This document shows, in pieces, positions 45,453-56,550 of a stretch of DNA of 64,000 bases. Location: positions 21,557,105 to 21,621,104 of the forward strand of contig OZ020523.1 in the NCBI GenBank assembly GCA_963971425.1, in the 5' to 3' direction. The translations under genes were made by a program, and so were the position numbers. The notes beneath the pieces were generated by a model that made no database searches, was not told where the DNA came from, and was given only the letters and a program-made list of their open reading frames with translations. Source of the stretch: Bryoerythrophyllum caledonicum (taxonomy: Eukaryota; Streptophyta; Bryopsida; Pottiales; Pottiaceae). The stretch's first letter is position 1. Every line of letters starts with the position of its first letter.

Positions 45453-46630
45453 ACACTTAGGGAAACGTGACCGTGTGAGCGGTCGGAGAGTAGTCAGCGT
45501 GAGCGGTGAGCAGTGAGCAGGGAACTATAGGCAAGTATTTAGTTTTGTTTTTGGGATCATAAACTACTAGGGCCTAAAGCCGTGGAATTTTATCAAGTAC
45601 AGTAGTTGATTATTATTCTGTAATCCTATAACAAAGGAACAATATTTACATTATTTAGGAATTACAAATATTTGTAGTGGAGTATACTATCCTATTGCCG
45701 TGGAATTAATTGTCATGAAAGATTGAAAAAGCAATTAAAAAATCCTTGCAATAATAAGTACAATGAGAGAGGGTGATAAAGGATGCCTAATACCGCGGAT
45801 AAATACATATGGGCGAAGTTAAAAAGGGAGTGCATAACTTACTTTGCTTTGACAAATGATATGGGACATTGACATGTTTAGATATTTTGTGACAAGATGC
45901 CACAGTAGGATCGCCCCTACAAGCATCCTTTGGGAGGTGATTTTAAAAAAACAATTACTAACTCATATTATTTTGGGCATTTCTTTATTATCCCACGCTC
46001 TTATTTTCATTCACCAACACCCTTTACTGTATGTTGATAAGAATGAAGTATATTTTATATGTGAGTCTATTTATAATACTTTCTAATTTTCCTTTATCTT
46101 ATTATTTCCTACAACTTATTTTACCTTATGTGGTCAAAAATAAAATATAAAAAAATGAAAACTTTATTTTAAGCTATTCTACGGTGAACACCTTTTGATT
46201 GTTTTAGAGTTTCAAACTCCCAAACGGTAAAGGATTGTCACTTGTCACCCCTAGGTTGTTAAAATAATTGTGGTTCCTATTATGCTCTGTCTATTCTTCC
46301 TCTACATACATGACTTTGTTATCATAGACCAATATTGCCATATATTGAACTATGTCAAACACATGAAGATAAATACAAACTGCCAATAGTGAAGGAAAAT
46401 TTAGTTCATATTTACAACCAATCACCAATTAAAACGTATGTATGGGATATATATTTGTCATATATCAAAATCTAGACTAGAGAACCTCAATACCGTATAT
46501 GAAGCCAATGAATGAAGTACAAAATATATAAATAAGAGAGACGAATAATACTTGCAAAACTAAAGCCACATAAATCACAATAACTCATACAAAAAATTTT
46601 AGTTGAATTTTCACTGCCTTCTATTGCTAC

Positions 46631-46908
46631 GGCCAGGGCGAATTGACCCCCTCATTGGGATTTATCCAAGGTGGGCCCCGTCTTAATTGCATGAGATCAT
46701 TTTTCTGGCCCTCTTATTTTGGAGGTCCAGTGGATTTTTTTGGATTTTTTTTGACAAATTTGGAGCCTACGGCCATTATTTACCATGAAAGACCATCCTT
46801 TGCTATAAATAGGGCCCATCCAAAAACAAAATAGGGGCCAGATTTGGCTCCACCACCTCGTGGCCCCCTCGGGTAAGTCCTAGGGAGGGGATCAATTCGC
46901 TCTGGCCC
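46631..46908 (-). mobile_element. MULE-type MITE, copy 2 (278 bp)
   Basis: TATTGCTAC stands on both sides (46622-46630 and 46909-46917). The ends GGCCAGGGCGAATTGACC and, reversed, GGGCCAGAGCGAATTGAT are inverted repeats reaching a GGRYTTAYCC block. The interior is the reverse of the 25028-25302 copy (GCAATTAAGACGGGGCCCACC, CCGTAGGCTCCAAATTTG). Same length class and 9-bp duplication. Confidence 0.88.
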
Positions 46909-46959
46909 TATTGCTACCACATATATAAACTAATTAACGTCAGGGTTGAAACCACAGTG

Positions 46960-47965
46960 CCTATAAATTGACTATAGAAATTGAGCTGTAGCAAAGGCAT
47001 GTGCAATAGTCTCAGCATATGTCGGAAGTGTAAATGACTTTGGAGGAGACATGGCAGAGGTCATCAATTTGCCAAAGAATAGGTAATATAAGTAAAGATA
47101 AATTAAAATGATTTCAGTAGAAAGACGGAAAAATCATTAAAAAAAATGAACTTACTTACTCTAATGGTTGCGCTTTGCTACATGGCAAATTGAAACCTCA
47201 TCTTCACCAAAGACATTATTTGATCCGGCTGGAATTGATAAAATTGTTGCATCTTCTTGAAGAGCAAAAGAAGAGCCTCAAAAATGAGTGCATTAGCTTC
47301 AAAGCCAATAACACGTTGATCTAGCCTCATTTTTGCAAGAATAGAAGATCTTGAAATTTTAATAAATCAAATTTAGAAACAGCTAAACAAAAATTGAGTG
47401 CATAAAAAGCCACTTTTAATAAATTATACTTGCACCTATGGCAGCAATGGCGTCCCCAGGTTGACCATATCTCTTTTTACAAAACCAAAAGAAATATTAA
47501 GTCAGGTACCGGGCTCTTTAAATCTAAACCCTTAGTAAATGCTTTTGTGGATAAAATGTCGACTTCTGAGTGACGATTGGCCATTGAGAATGAAAACACT
47601 CACCTAATGAGATGTTCTTAAGGATTGCACCCTCAATCTCTTTGCTCAGCTTCGATGTCATGTCTACAATCTGACGCAATGAAACCATGAGCCACAACAT
47701 TCAATGGAAGGAATTGTGCAATCTACTCATCGATATCCTTTTGGATGATTCTGTGAAACTGAGTGAAGATTGTCACATGCTTGGTGGTGCCGGCACCGGC
47801 AGGCCTCCTTGGCTCCGCCAGCAACCAACCATTAAGGTCACCCCTCCACTCAAAGTCATCCGAAGGACTGTGGTTGTAGCTAAGATCAACATAGTCCATG
47901 CTTCCAAATGGATGGCATACTTGTCGAGAGATGCATATGAGCACGTTTCTTGAGCATCCATAAGG
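46960..47965 (-). pseudogene. Decayed multi-exon gene remnants inside the hAT-like element
   Basis: Minus-strand stretches look coding and are bounded by splice-like sites. WLMVSLRQIVDMTSKLSKEIEGAILKNISL ends at a TTAG|GTGAGT donor near 47606. RYGQPGDAIAAIG lies near 47475-47440, ILAKMRLDQRVIGFEANALIFEALLLLFKKMQQFYQ near 47345-47240, and KLMTSAMSPPKSFTLPTYAETIAHAFATAQF near 47080-46990. Stops interrupt the series. I do not recognise the protein. It may be the degenerate transposase of the surrounding element or captured sequence. Confidence 0.4.
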
Positions 47966-48119
47966 CGATGATATCTTGCCTCACGAGATCAATACACCAA
48001 CTCTCAAATCCTATTTGTGAATGAACAATCTAAAATTTGATGAATGTTGCTTTCATTACTAAGTGTGATATACCTTTGTTGTCACCTCTAGATTTAGATT
48101 ACAAAAAGAGTAGAGCCTC

Positions 48120-48700
48120 GATAGGCCTTGCCTTCACAGTTTGTATATAAACTACAAATCCCTGCCGGCACCAGCAACCCCCATGTTAGCATTGGTAGCC
48201 TCCATGTAGCTCCTATGTTGGCATCGGTAGCCTCCGTGCTCACACAAGTAGCCTCCATATTGGCACCGGAAGCCCCCTTGCCGGCACCGACAGCCCCCAT
48301 GCATAACTCTCTCTTGTAAGCACTCCCAAAGGAGTGCCGGTGCCGGCAGTTATCTACAACACACTCTTGAGAATTTTATGCGATTTCTAAAATGGTGTGG
48401 CACATTAGCAATAGAGCTTAGATGAGAGAGTTATGCATGAATGAAGTTTTGTGTTGACATACTTCATCCACACATATTACACTCTTCGAAGCTCAATTTC
48501 TAACGTGTCATATCATTTTAGAAAGTTCATCACAAGCTCCAGAGCGTGAATAACATATAATGGTTTTATCATTCATTACCAAAGGGATGCAGCTAATGGC
48601 ATCCTTTTTTACTATGCCTTGGAGTTTCTTGTAGGCACTTCCAAAAGAGTGCCGGTGCCGGCCGCCCTCTAGAGCACACTTCTAAACATTTGAGCCCTTC
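48120..48700. repeat. Short repeats rich in GCCGGTGCCGG and GTAGCCTCC
   Basis: TTGGTAGCCTCCATGT-type units repeat from 48190 to 48300. AGTGCCGGTGCCGGC occurs at about 48333 and 48650 with matching upstream sequence, a direct repeat about 315 bp apart. CATGCATAACTCTCTC at about 48299 is inverted at about 48425. No gene is seen. Confidence 0.55.
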
Positions 48701-49189
48701 ATGTCCTTGTCCCCCGTCCTTGATGTCTTCTTTCTTATGTTGCAATGGCGTTGCACTATCCTCTCCAATAATTAGCAAACTCTCACCTTCACCAATCTCT
48801 AATGATAGGGCACAAGGAATATATCCTAAGTCATCCTCTAGGCCTTGCGTCTTCCCATGCTTGCTTTCCCCAACTGCTTACTATTTGAAAATAAAGAATC
48901 GCATTTCCTTCTTTTCTTCTTTTCTTCATCTATATGAACATGTATTCAAGTGACAATTTCATTGAGAATTTGCAACAAATCACATCTCCTATCAATCTAA
49001 TTAGAAAGCAATGCACATGACAAAAGATCGACCAAGTACCCCCATGATTGAAGTTTGGCTCATCCCCCCTCCCCCCAAAGAGAATCAATTTCTTTTGTCT
49101 CCAAGTATGGACCAAGTCGGCCAAGGCCCAGAGGGCTTGTGAAGTTCTTTGAGAGGTTGGTGAGGGTATGGACCTAGACGTGGATGTCA

Positions 49190-50021
49190 ATTTAACTATT
49201 GGCGCACACAATTCTCTGGGTCCAAAATGTATGGACAACGTTATTGTCGGGCACAATCTACTTACTCATTTTGCAAATAGAGGAATCCAACTATATATTC
49301 CACATACACCAAAAAATGGATGAACTATCACATTGGTAGAATCTAGTGACATGGGTTCTATTTTTACCCCGATGATGTTCATCTTTGTATGTTGGGCTTT
49401 CGCAAAAAGTGGGTTTTTACTTGCCCAGATTATGTCCCACAAATATGGCATGTTAAGAGGCACCAATCTCAAGCAGTCAAAAATCAGTGCCCTCAAGCGC
49501 ATTGGTTTTCAGCTTCTACAAAAGCGAGAAGTGTCTTCCCACCAACACTTCCAATTAACCAATTTTGATGTTGTTAGCCTTGTTGCATATCCAGTTCCAG
49601 AGGACGTTGACAAGCATCCTACATTTCGGTTCACCAAAGTAGTGAAGCGTCGTTTTGGCCGGCCAATTGCTACCCAACTTCATCAATGGAGGTCCGCCTC
49701 TGCGGTGAAGGCAGTGATTTGGATGCGCCCAATGTTAACCTTCAGCGAGTGGATTGCATTGTAGATCTTGAGGTTGACTCGTCTACTAGCCACGCCTTAG
49801 AGCATTGTCACGTTGAATTCCATTCCGGTTTGAACATGTCTAAACTTTGTTTCAATGCAGGCAAAGGTCAACCAATTTGGTTGGTCATGGTTAATTACAA
49901 GCATTTAAACTTTTTCTATAGAGTCTTGTGCAAGTTTGGCAAGCTAGACAACTTGTTTGTCCATGCCGCAACATTCAACTTCAAGGAACTTATACCCGTA
50001 GTTAGAGCAATTATGTTGTAG
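49190..50021 (+). pseudogene. Unrecognised coding-like fragment with a frame change near 49700
   Basis: The first frame reads IGFQLLQKREVSSHQHFQLTNFDVVSLVAYPVPEDVDKHP to about 49690. The next reads GEGSDLDAPNVNLQRVDCIVDLEVD...MSKLCFNAGKGQPIWLVMVNYK and stops at 50021. A preceding stretch DVNLTIGAHNSLGPKCMDNVIVGHNLL ends in a TGA near 49322. The pieces could be one decayed gene. No family is recognised. Confidence 0.35.
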
Positions 50022-50659
50022 AAGTTTGCTTGAAACTTTCTAGGCACATAAGAAGTAGGGGTGTTGCTATAACACTCATCGTTATAAAACTGACCAATAT
50101 TGTTGTATTTTGTCTTTGCCTCATATCATGTTTGCATATTCCTTTTTAATCATATATCCATAGATTCAATGTTTATTCCACTTCACAAATGTGACGTTGT
50201 GTATATGTCTCCCGTTTCATTCGTTTTATCATCTGACAGAGTAATTCGGAGACAAAAAGGGTTATCATTAACATCTGCAAAAAGGAGAATTTGTGACATT
50301 TTCCGCGGTAATAGGACCTCTGTTTTTCCAAATTTTATAATTTATCGTTGAAATTCCCAAGATTCAAAAATCATGTACATTTGTCACAAGGGGGAATGAG
50401 TAAAATGTCCCACGGGAATAGGTTCATGTATTTTCCAAATTTAGATAGTTTTATCTAGGAAAGATAGTTTTTAAAATCCAAATTTGGACATTGTTGATAT
50501 ATTTTTGGGCTAAGTTTAGATCTTTCTTTTTTGCTCACCGCTCACCGCTCACCGCCAACGCTCTTTGATCGCTCACATGGTCTCGTCGTTGTAAACACTT
50601 AAATTTTTGTTAAATGTATTTTTCAAAATTATAGAAAAAATAGGACCAACTTTTGAACT

Positions 50660-52110
50660 ATTTTAGAAATAGTTGGTACATGTGAATGTTTTATTACTAA
50701 ATTTAGTTAAAAGATTCCAATGGACATGATGGTTGTATCTTTTAGAATCTAGATTTAGAAAGTGAGGCGCTTGTATGCCTTTTAAGTTTGAGGATATGAA
50801 GACTTGTCCACTAGACTTAGAACCATAAAGTATATTAGAAGACAGAAAGATAAGACACAACACAAGAGATATAGAATATCCTGAGTGTATGTCAAGTTGA
50901 AGCAGCTTAAACACATAATTTTGGCAGAAAGATGGTGCAGAAACTTTGATCTTGTTCACCTGGAATTAATGAATAAATATATTCAAAATTATTAAAAGAG
51001 AAAATTAAGTCCAAGTCCATAATCTGTGTATGTCAATTTGTGGTTGAATAAGTAAAAGATAGTCTCTAGTGTCATCTGTATCATGAGTTTGCAGTGAAAT
51101 GGATTATGAGAATTATGAATGGATCATGAGTCAAGTTGAGTGAGTCACAAAAGCCAAAAGCCATACCATGCACTCATCAACACACATCATGGGTTGGGAC
51201 TGAGTCTAATTGAATTTGAATGTACGAGAGAGCAGAATTTGAAGAAGAGTAAAATGTTGAGTTAATAATTATTAGTGCTCAAATAGAAATATATAAATTG
51301 TGCACAATAAGAAATGTCATTTTAAGAGACGTCTTAAAATTAGAATATTGAGTGGCATGAGGGATAAATGCCTGAGTGTAGTAGGGCTATGAGTTGTAAT
51401 GGAGATCATAGTGAAGAAAATATTATTAATTTAATTGTGAGATCATTCCACTATTAGATTATGTGGATTAGATTAGCTACCTGATTCATGTGAGAATTTA
51501 ATAGTAGAGACTTTACTACATTATGCAACATTTGCTTTGTAGACAATATGATGACATAATATGATGAGTTGTACATTTTGAGGAGTGATCACCTATAAGA
51601 TGAGAATCTTACATGGTCCTATAAAGATTGTTAAGTAAAGATAATAAGGGTTGTCATTGTAGTGTTTCAATTTAGATAATTCATGGAAGTCAAAACTAAT
51701 ATCCATAATCAGAAATTGAATAATTTGGGGCGTAGATAATAACCGTAAAGCCATGGTAGGTAACTTGAGTAATTGAGAAGGAAGAAGGGAAGTGTCTTTG
51801 GAAAGACAAGCTAGAGTTTGCATGAGATAAGTCAAACCTCCATAACCAAAATTATGTATTATTTTGGATAGAGCTTGGTGTATTTTATATAGACTAAGAT
51901 AATTAATGAAATATCTTTATAGCATGGCTATTGTCCAATGGACCAAGCATTGTCTAACTGAATAGGCTATTAACCGCCTGAGGATTATGCCCCTCGATTA
52001 TTGTCAAGTTGAATTCCCTTAATACCTACAAAATTACGGGACATAGTAAGAGTGATTTTACTTTGGGTTTTGTTTGGAGAATACCTTGTGAAATACATAA
52101 TAGAATTTCC
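50660..52110 (-). repeat. Inverted arm 1 of a diverged ~1.4-kb repeat
   Basis: Best block: the reverse complement of 51940-52110 (CCTCAGGCGGTTAATAGCCT, AAGGGAATTCAACTTGACAA) matches 55010-55200 (CCTCAGGTGGTTATAGCCTA, AAGGGGATTCAACTCAACAA). Weaker blocks extend to about 50700 against about 56500. No coding sequence is seen; it may be an LTR or a long non-autonomous element. Confidence 0.55.
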
Positions 52111-52119
52111 TACTTTTTG

Positions 52120-52880
52120 AACTACGTGTGACCAATAGTTACAACTATACGCTAAACAAAAAGACCTTCTTCGGAACCAATCTTATAAAAGTAAGTCGGG
52201 AATAGTTTGAAAACTCTAATTTCTGTATTACACACTTCGTCAACCGCGGCCTTTGTTGTTCCTCGGGTTCCTTGTCCTATCGCCGGCCCAACTATAAATT
52301 TTGATGTAGAGGACCCTAAAGCACATTAAAAAAGAGGTTTAAATGCTCACGTTGCAACGGTGAAACTATTGTGGAGCTTCGAAATGAAAACTTAGAAGTT
52401 GAGGGCTATTGGACCACATATGGTAGCAATAGAGAAAATGAACATGACGACAATGGAGGTGCCAATGATGATGACGTTCCCGAGTGCGATGAAGCACCAT
52501 CAAATGATGATGTTGTCATTTGAGATGCTATTTTAGCTGGCCCATCTACCTAAGGAATGCGCAGATGAAGTCGTTTGAATAATTAGGGGTCACCAATAGT
52601 AGCTTTGTAGGTCTTCAAAATTCAAGAGTATTGTAGCAATTCAAAGAAAGATCTACAACAATAAAGAAGGATTTTTTAGATAACCAATGAAAATATGAGA
52701 TGTTTTGGAAGTATAAATTTATTGTGTTGTTGTTGTATTGTGCAATGCATGAATTTCAGAAAAAAAATTGCTATCACAAACATTGTAGCCATATGTCTGT
52801 AATATTTTGATGTTTCCCATACGTGTCAGAGAGATTGGTAAGTGCAATCAAACGGTTGAATTTCAAAACCTCAAGCACTG
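52120..52880. other. Spacer with a short coding-like stretch
   Basis: Around 52340-52520 one plus frame reads CSRCNGETIVELRNENLEVEGYWTTYG, followed by an Asn/Asp-rich tail ending at a TGA. It is isolated and unrecognised. Nothing else is supported. Confidence 0.3.
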
Positions 52881-52885
52881 AATTT

Positions 52886-52985
52886 GATGCAAACGTGAGC
52901 GTTTAGATGCAAACGTCCGCGTTTAGATGCAAACTTCCGCGCATAGACGCAAAAGTCCGCGCACCGACGTTGACGGCCGCGCCTA
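52886..52985 (+). repeat. 20-bp minisatellite, five diverging copies
   Basis: Unit GATGCAAACGTCCGCGTTTA. Copies drift steadily towards GACGTTGACGGCCGCGCCTA at the 3' end, with CpG content rising along the array. No spacers, no gene. Confidence 0.85.
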
Positions 52986-53339
52986 AACCTTCCGTTTCCG
53001 CCAGGCCTCCAGGTTTGTGCCCTGGTTTGAGCATGGACTGACACGTCACATTCCAACATGTCATTTACAGCAAAAGTTTATTACCTTGCAAAAATTACAA
53101 GGCCTACAAAATAGAAGTCGTCCGAACCGTCCACCGTCTCGTCTGATGACCCTGATCCACCCGTTATGACAACTCTATAGTGGACCACAAAGCACGAGGA
53201 AGCGTTGCGTTCAGTTGAGGGGTATTGGCGAAACCATGTGGGATTCAACCAGTGATATAGGCCTAGTGTCTCCAGTATTGAGCAGGGTTCTTCAAAAGAT
53301 CCATGCCAATGGCCATGCAAAACTTAAACATCGCTTAGC

Positions 53340-54180
53340 ACCGTGACACGTTGCGGTTCAATCATATTCGTAGTAGCGCCTACCATCCTCACTTGCGGCG
53401 TTTCTTTATGCGGGATTACATTTATGTGTAGCGTGAGCATTGGATGTCAAGGCTTGGCGCACTATTCTTTGTGGGAAGGATGTGTTGCCCAATAGCATCT
53501 TGTTGTTGGAAAGTAATATGGCTGGGAGTGTTGGGAGCACTCTAAGAGTTGTGCCCCGTGCCATTTAACCATTGATGGGGCCGTTCATCCCGAGTTGGCC
53601 GTTGTGCCAGAGGACCTTCCGTGTTTTGTGTGTGGAGAGAAGAAGGGCACAGCTACCATGTTGTTACGTGACCATTATCAACGTGGCTGGCATATGGCTT
53701 GCTTGACGCCGCCCCTGTCTACCCTACCGTTTGGGGATTGAACTTGCCCTCGTTGTCGGAGGGTTTTGAGCCACATTTCAACCGATGAAACGGCTTGAAT
53801 TTCTCGTGGACTTGTCACTGGTTTGGTGCACTACCATCCAATTGGAGTTCCTTGTTTTGTTTCAGGGATATGCAACGTGGAGATTGACCAACGAATTCGC
53901 AACAAAGTTGCCTGAGGCAATTAAAAATGGGGCTCACATTGCACCCGGCCTACCCTCTCCTAGTTACTTTTCCATACGTATATTGATTCGGCAACGGGCG
54001 GCATTTTTGAGTGGATGTGTACAATTGTTGAAGCCTCATCACTATGGCAATTGTCTTTTTAGTGCTATTTGGTCATAGCTGGTTAGAGGAGCTATTTATC
54101 AGCTAGGACGGGCACTTGAGGATGTGTTTAGCATAGTTGTATTTGGCTATGTTTTTTGTTTATTTGATGTTGGTTGTTGT
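53340..54180 (+). pseudogene. Second fragment of the PHD-bearing gypsy family
   Basis: Plus-strand translation gives DTLRFNHIRSSAYHPHLRRFFMRDYIYV, then CAPCHLTIDGAVHPELAVV...CFVCGEKKGTA...DHYQRGWHMACLTPPLSTLPFGD, a TGA, and TCPRCRRVLSHIS. This matches the minus-strand copy at 38450-38010, and here the PHD His (RGWH) is kept. The tail VHYHPIGVPCFVSGICNVEIDQRIRNKVA and the following bases match 38000-37730. LTR-like sequence follows at about 54110 and stops at the MITE-like element. Confidence 0.78.
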
Positions 54181-54267
54181 AGTGCAAAAAATTGGAATCA
54201 AACATCTAATCCAAGCTACCTTTCTTGAAGTTGGAAATAGGTCTTTTTGCTTAGCCCTTAAATATAA

Positions 54268-54969
54268 CTATACTAAGGATGATATTTAGTGTTCGCAACA
54301 CTAATTACGAACTTGAACGCTAAATGTCAATTACCCTACTAATGTAACAACATTAAATGTCAATTTAAACACTAATTGTCAATTTCTGTAACTTTTGCCC
54401 TTGTTACATTTTAACATATTGACATTTAGTGTTGGTTATGTAACAATGTCATATGCCACATTTCATTGCAAGTCACGCAAATCTCGCCACTGTCAAAAGC
54501 AAACCTTCCATGTTGGGCTGAGTTTTTTAAGGTTGGATTTTCAAATGATGATTTCGGGGGCAGTTTTCGTCCAATTTGAGAGTTTCTGGTGCCTATCTAA
54601 ACTGATTTGAAAAGACGCTTCCAATGGCATCTTACACATCTTCAAATTCGTCTTAAATAAAAAGTTGTAGTGAATATTTTTGGGCAGATTTCTTGAGTTT
54701 TGGTTGAAAGTTTGAGGAGGCATATCTTTATCAATTTCGCATCAATTCTATTGAGTAAGGTGACATGCTTGTGTGTTTTTTCAAGGAGATTCCACTGGTA
54801 TATGATACATCTTCTAATTCGTTGTGATGCAAAAGTTATGAGCAAATTTGTTAGACTAATTTTTTGACATTAAACACTAAATGTAAACAAATTGACATTT
54901 AGTGAAAGTCAGGTCATAGGGGTAACTACACTAATGCTCCCTAAACACTAAATATCATCTTTAGTGTAG
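54268..54969. mobile_element. Inverted-repeat element built on TTTAGTGT modules, 702 bp
   Basis: Ends: CTATACTAAGGATGATATTT at 54268 against, reversed, CTACACTAAAGATGATATTT at 54969, 23 of 26 alike and ending in AGTGTT. Further ACACTAA/TTAGTGT and TTGACATTTAGTG motifs lie inside both ends. The interior has no gene. The 62400-63445 element has the same kind of ends, so they may form one family. Confidence 0.7.
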
Positions 54970-54999
54970 TGGTCACAAATAGTTTTACTTAATATATAT

Positions 55000-56550
55000 T
55001 TCTATAAGGTGTTTCACACAATATTACTCTCTACCCAAACCCAAGGTAATATCACTCTTAATATATCCCTTAATAGTGCAGGTTATAAGGGGATTCAACT
55101 CAACAATAACCAAGGGACATAACCCTCAGGTGGTTATAGCCTAGTCAAATAGACAGTGCTTTGGTCTAATAGATAGTAGCCATGAATTGAATGCCATTTA
55201 TTGATTAATCTTAGGCTATTTAAATATAAACCAAAGTCTACCTACTTGCATAAAATACAATAAAGAAGTGTACTTATCTCATGCAAACTTCCGCATGTCT
55301 TTTCTAAGACATCTCTTGCTCGCTTTCACCTTCTTTTGAATTAACTTACCATGGTTTTACAGCTATTTTTTGTTTATTCTTTTAAACTATGAATGTCATT
55401 TGAGGACTTCAAAGTTCTCTCAAGTGAAGGAATCTATAATGACTCTGATTGGTAACTCTAAATTTTTATTATTAGGCAAATAAGAATATATTATCTTGAA
55501 GGTGATCAATCTTCAGGATATAAATTTCCCCACAACCTAACACTCGATCCATTCATCATAGTAAGTCTTTATGAAGAGATATTGAAATTACAACAAGTCC
55601 TCTCCATTCATTCTTTTGATGAGACATGTAGCTACACTAACTCAACAAGAATAATGGTAAAAACATCTTATCATTCTCTCAAGGATCCACTATCCTCTCT
55701 TTCTCTGAAACCTCTTTCAATTATCAATCCTCATCTTTTAGATTATCAACTAGATTACGAACTACAACACCAAGGTGACACCATTCCTCACTACAAATAT
55801 TATATTATCAATTGATACTACTAATCCATGCCCGGTGGGCATGAACTTAGTGGTGGAATGAACGGACACTCTATTCACGCCGCCCCCCCTCCGGGCATCG
55901 GCGTTCTTCTTCTTCTTTATCAATTGATACTGTTCTCTGAGACTCTCAAAGTCAAGTTGACTAAATCTCAGGTGATGGATGAGGATGCGTGCATGCATGC
56001 ATGTGGTACTTGATTACTTGACAACAAACTCAAACAAACTCCACAAGACTACTACCAACTGCTATTTTACATTCTATTACTTTCACTGATTATTGCAATA
56101 ATATTAAGAGAATTTTCTGACACAACTCAGTCTTGTTCATTCTATCATGTTAATTCAATTTATCTTTATTTCAATTTCTCAAGTTGACTTGAACATATTC
56201 CAAGCTTTTGCAGCGTACTCAGACTGATTCAATTATCTCCAACTGCGGCCATGGACATACACACTTGAGATTTCTCACATTAATAACATGTGTTGTTCCT
56301 TTTTTTCATAATGTACTTATCAATTTCCTAGACAGTTGTTTAGATTCAGAACTCAATGGTTGTAACCGCCAAACATTCAAATCAGGATTGTGAAAGAGAC
56401 CTTCCTAGTCCAGCTAAGTTACCCTTTCAAATCACAAGTGCAAAGTGTTCACATTCACCTATTATTTCTAGAACAACTTAACAACTTGCCCTTTTTACAC
56501 TACAAATCTTAGAAAGAAGATTCTAATCAAACTTTTAGTGCTCACAGTTG
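55000..56550 (+). repeat. Inverted arm 2 of the ~1.4-kb repeat
   Basis: Counterpart of 50660-52110 in opposite orientation, about 2.9 kb away. Conserved phrases include TCATGCAAACTTCCGCATGT (arm 1 reversed: TCATGCAAACTCTAGC) and GGTGATCAATCTTCAGGATA. A SINE-like copy interrupts it at 55820-55916. Confidence 0.55.
55820..55916 (+). mobile_element. 97-bp LINE-tail SINE, copy 1
   Basis: A perfect 15-bp duplication, TTATCAATTGATACT, flanks it (55805-55819 and 55917-55931). It starts ACTAATCCATGCCCGGTGGG and ends CGGCGTTCTTCTTCTTCT, colinear over its whole length with the LINE end 22847-22943. Hairpin 1 is ATGCCC-GGT-GGGCAT and hairpin 2 ACGCCG...CGGCGT. It has no A or B box and no coding capacity. 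Confidence 0.92.

Larger units (their letters stand above)
45459..50592. mobile_element. Putative 5.1-kb hAT-like element
   Basis: AAACACTT flanks both sides (45451-45458 and 50593-50600), inside a longer identical TTGTAAACACTTA. The ends are inverted at 18 of 26 positions (left AGGGAAACGTGACCGTGTGA). Just inside lie inverted GTGAGCGGTGAGC-type subterminal repeats (45501-45530 and 50535-50570). An 8-bp duplication with subterminal repeats is typical of hAT. No hAT transposase is recognisable inside, only decayed exons. A MITE is nested at 46631-46908. Confidence 0.5.
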
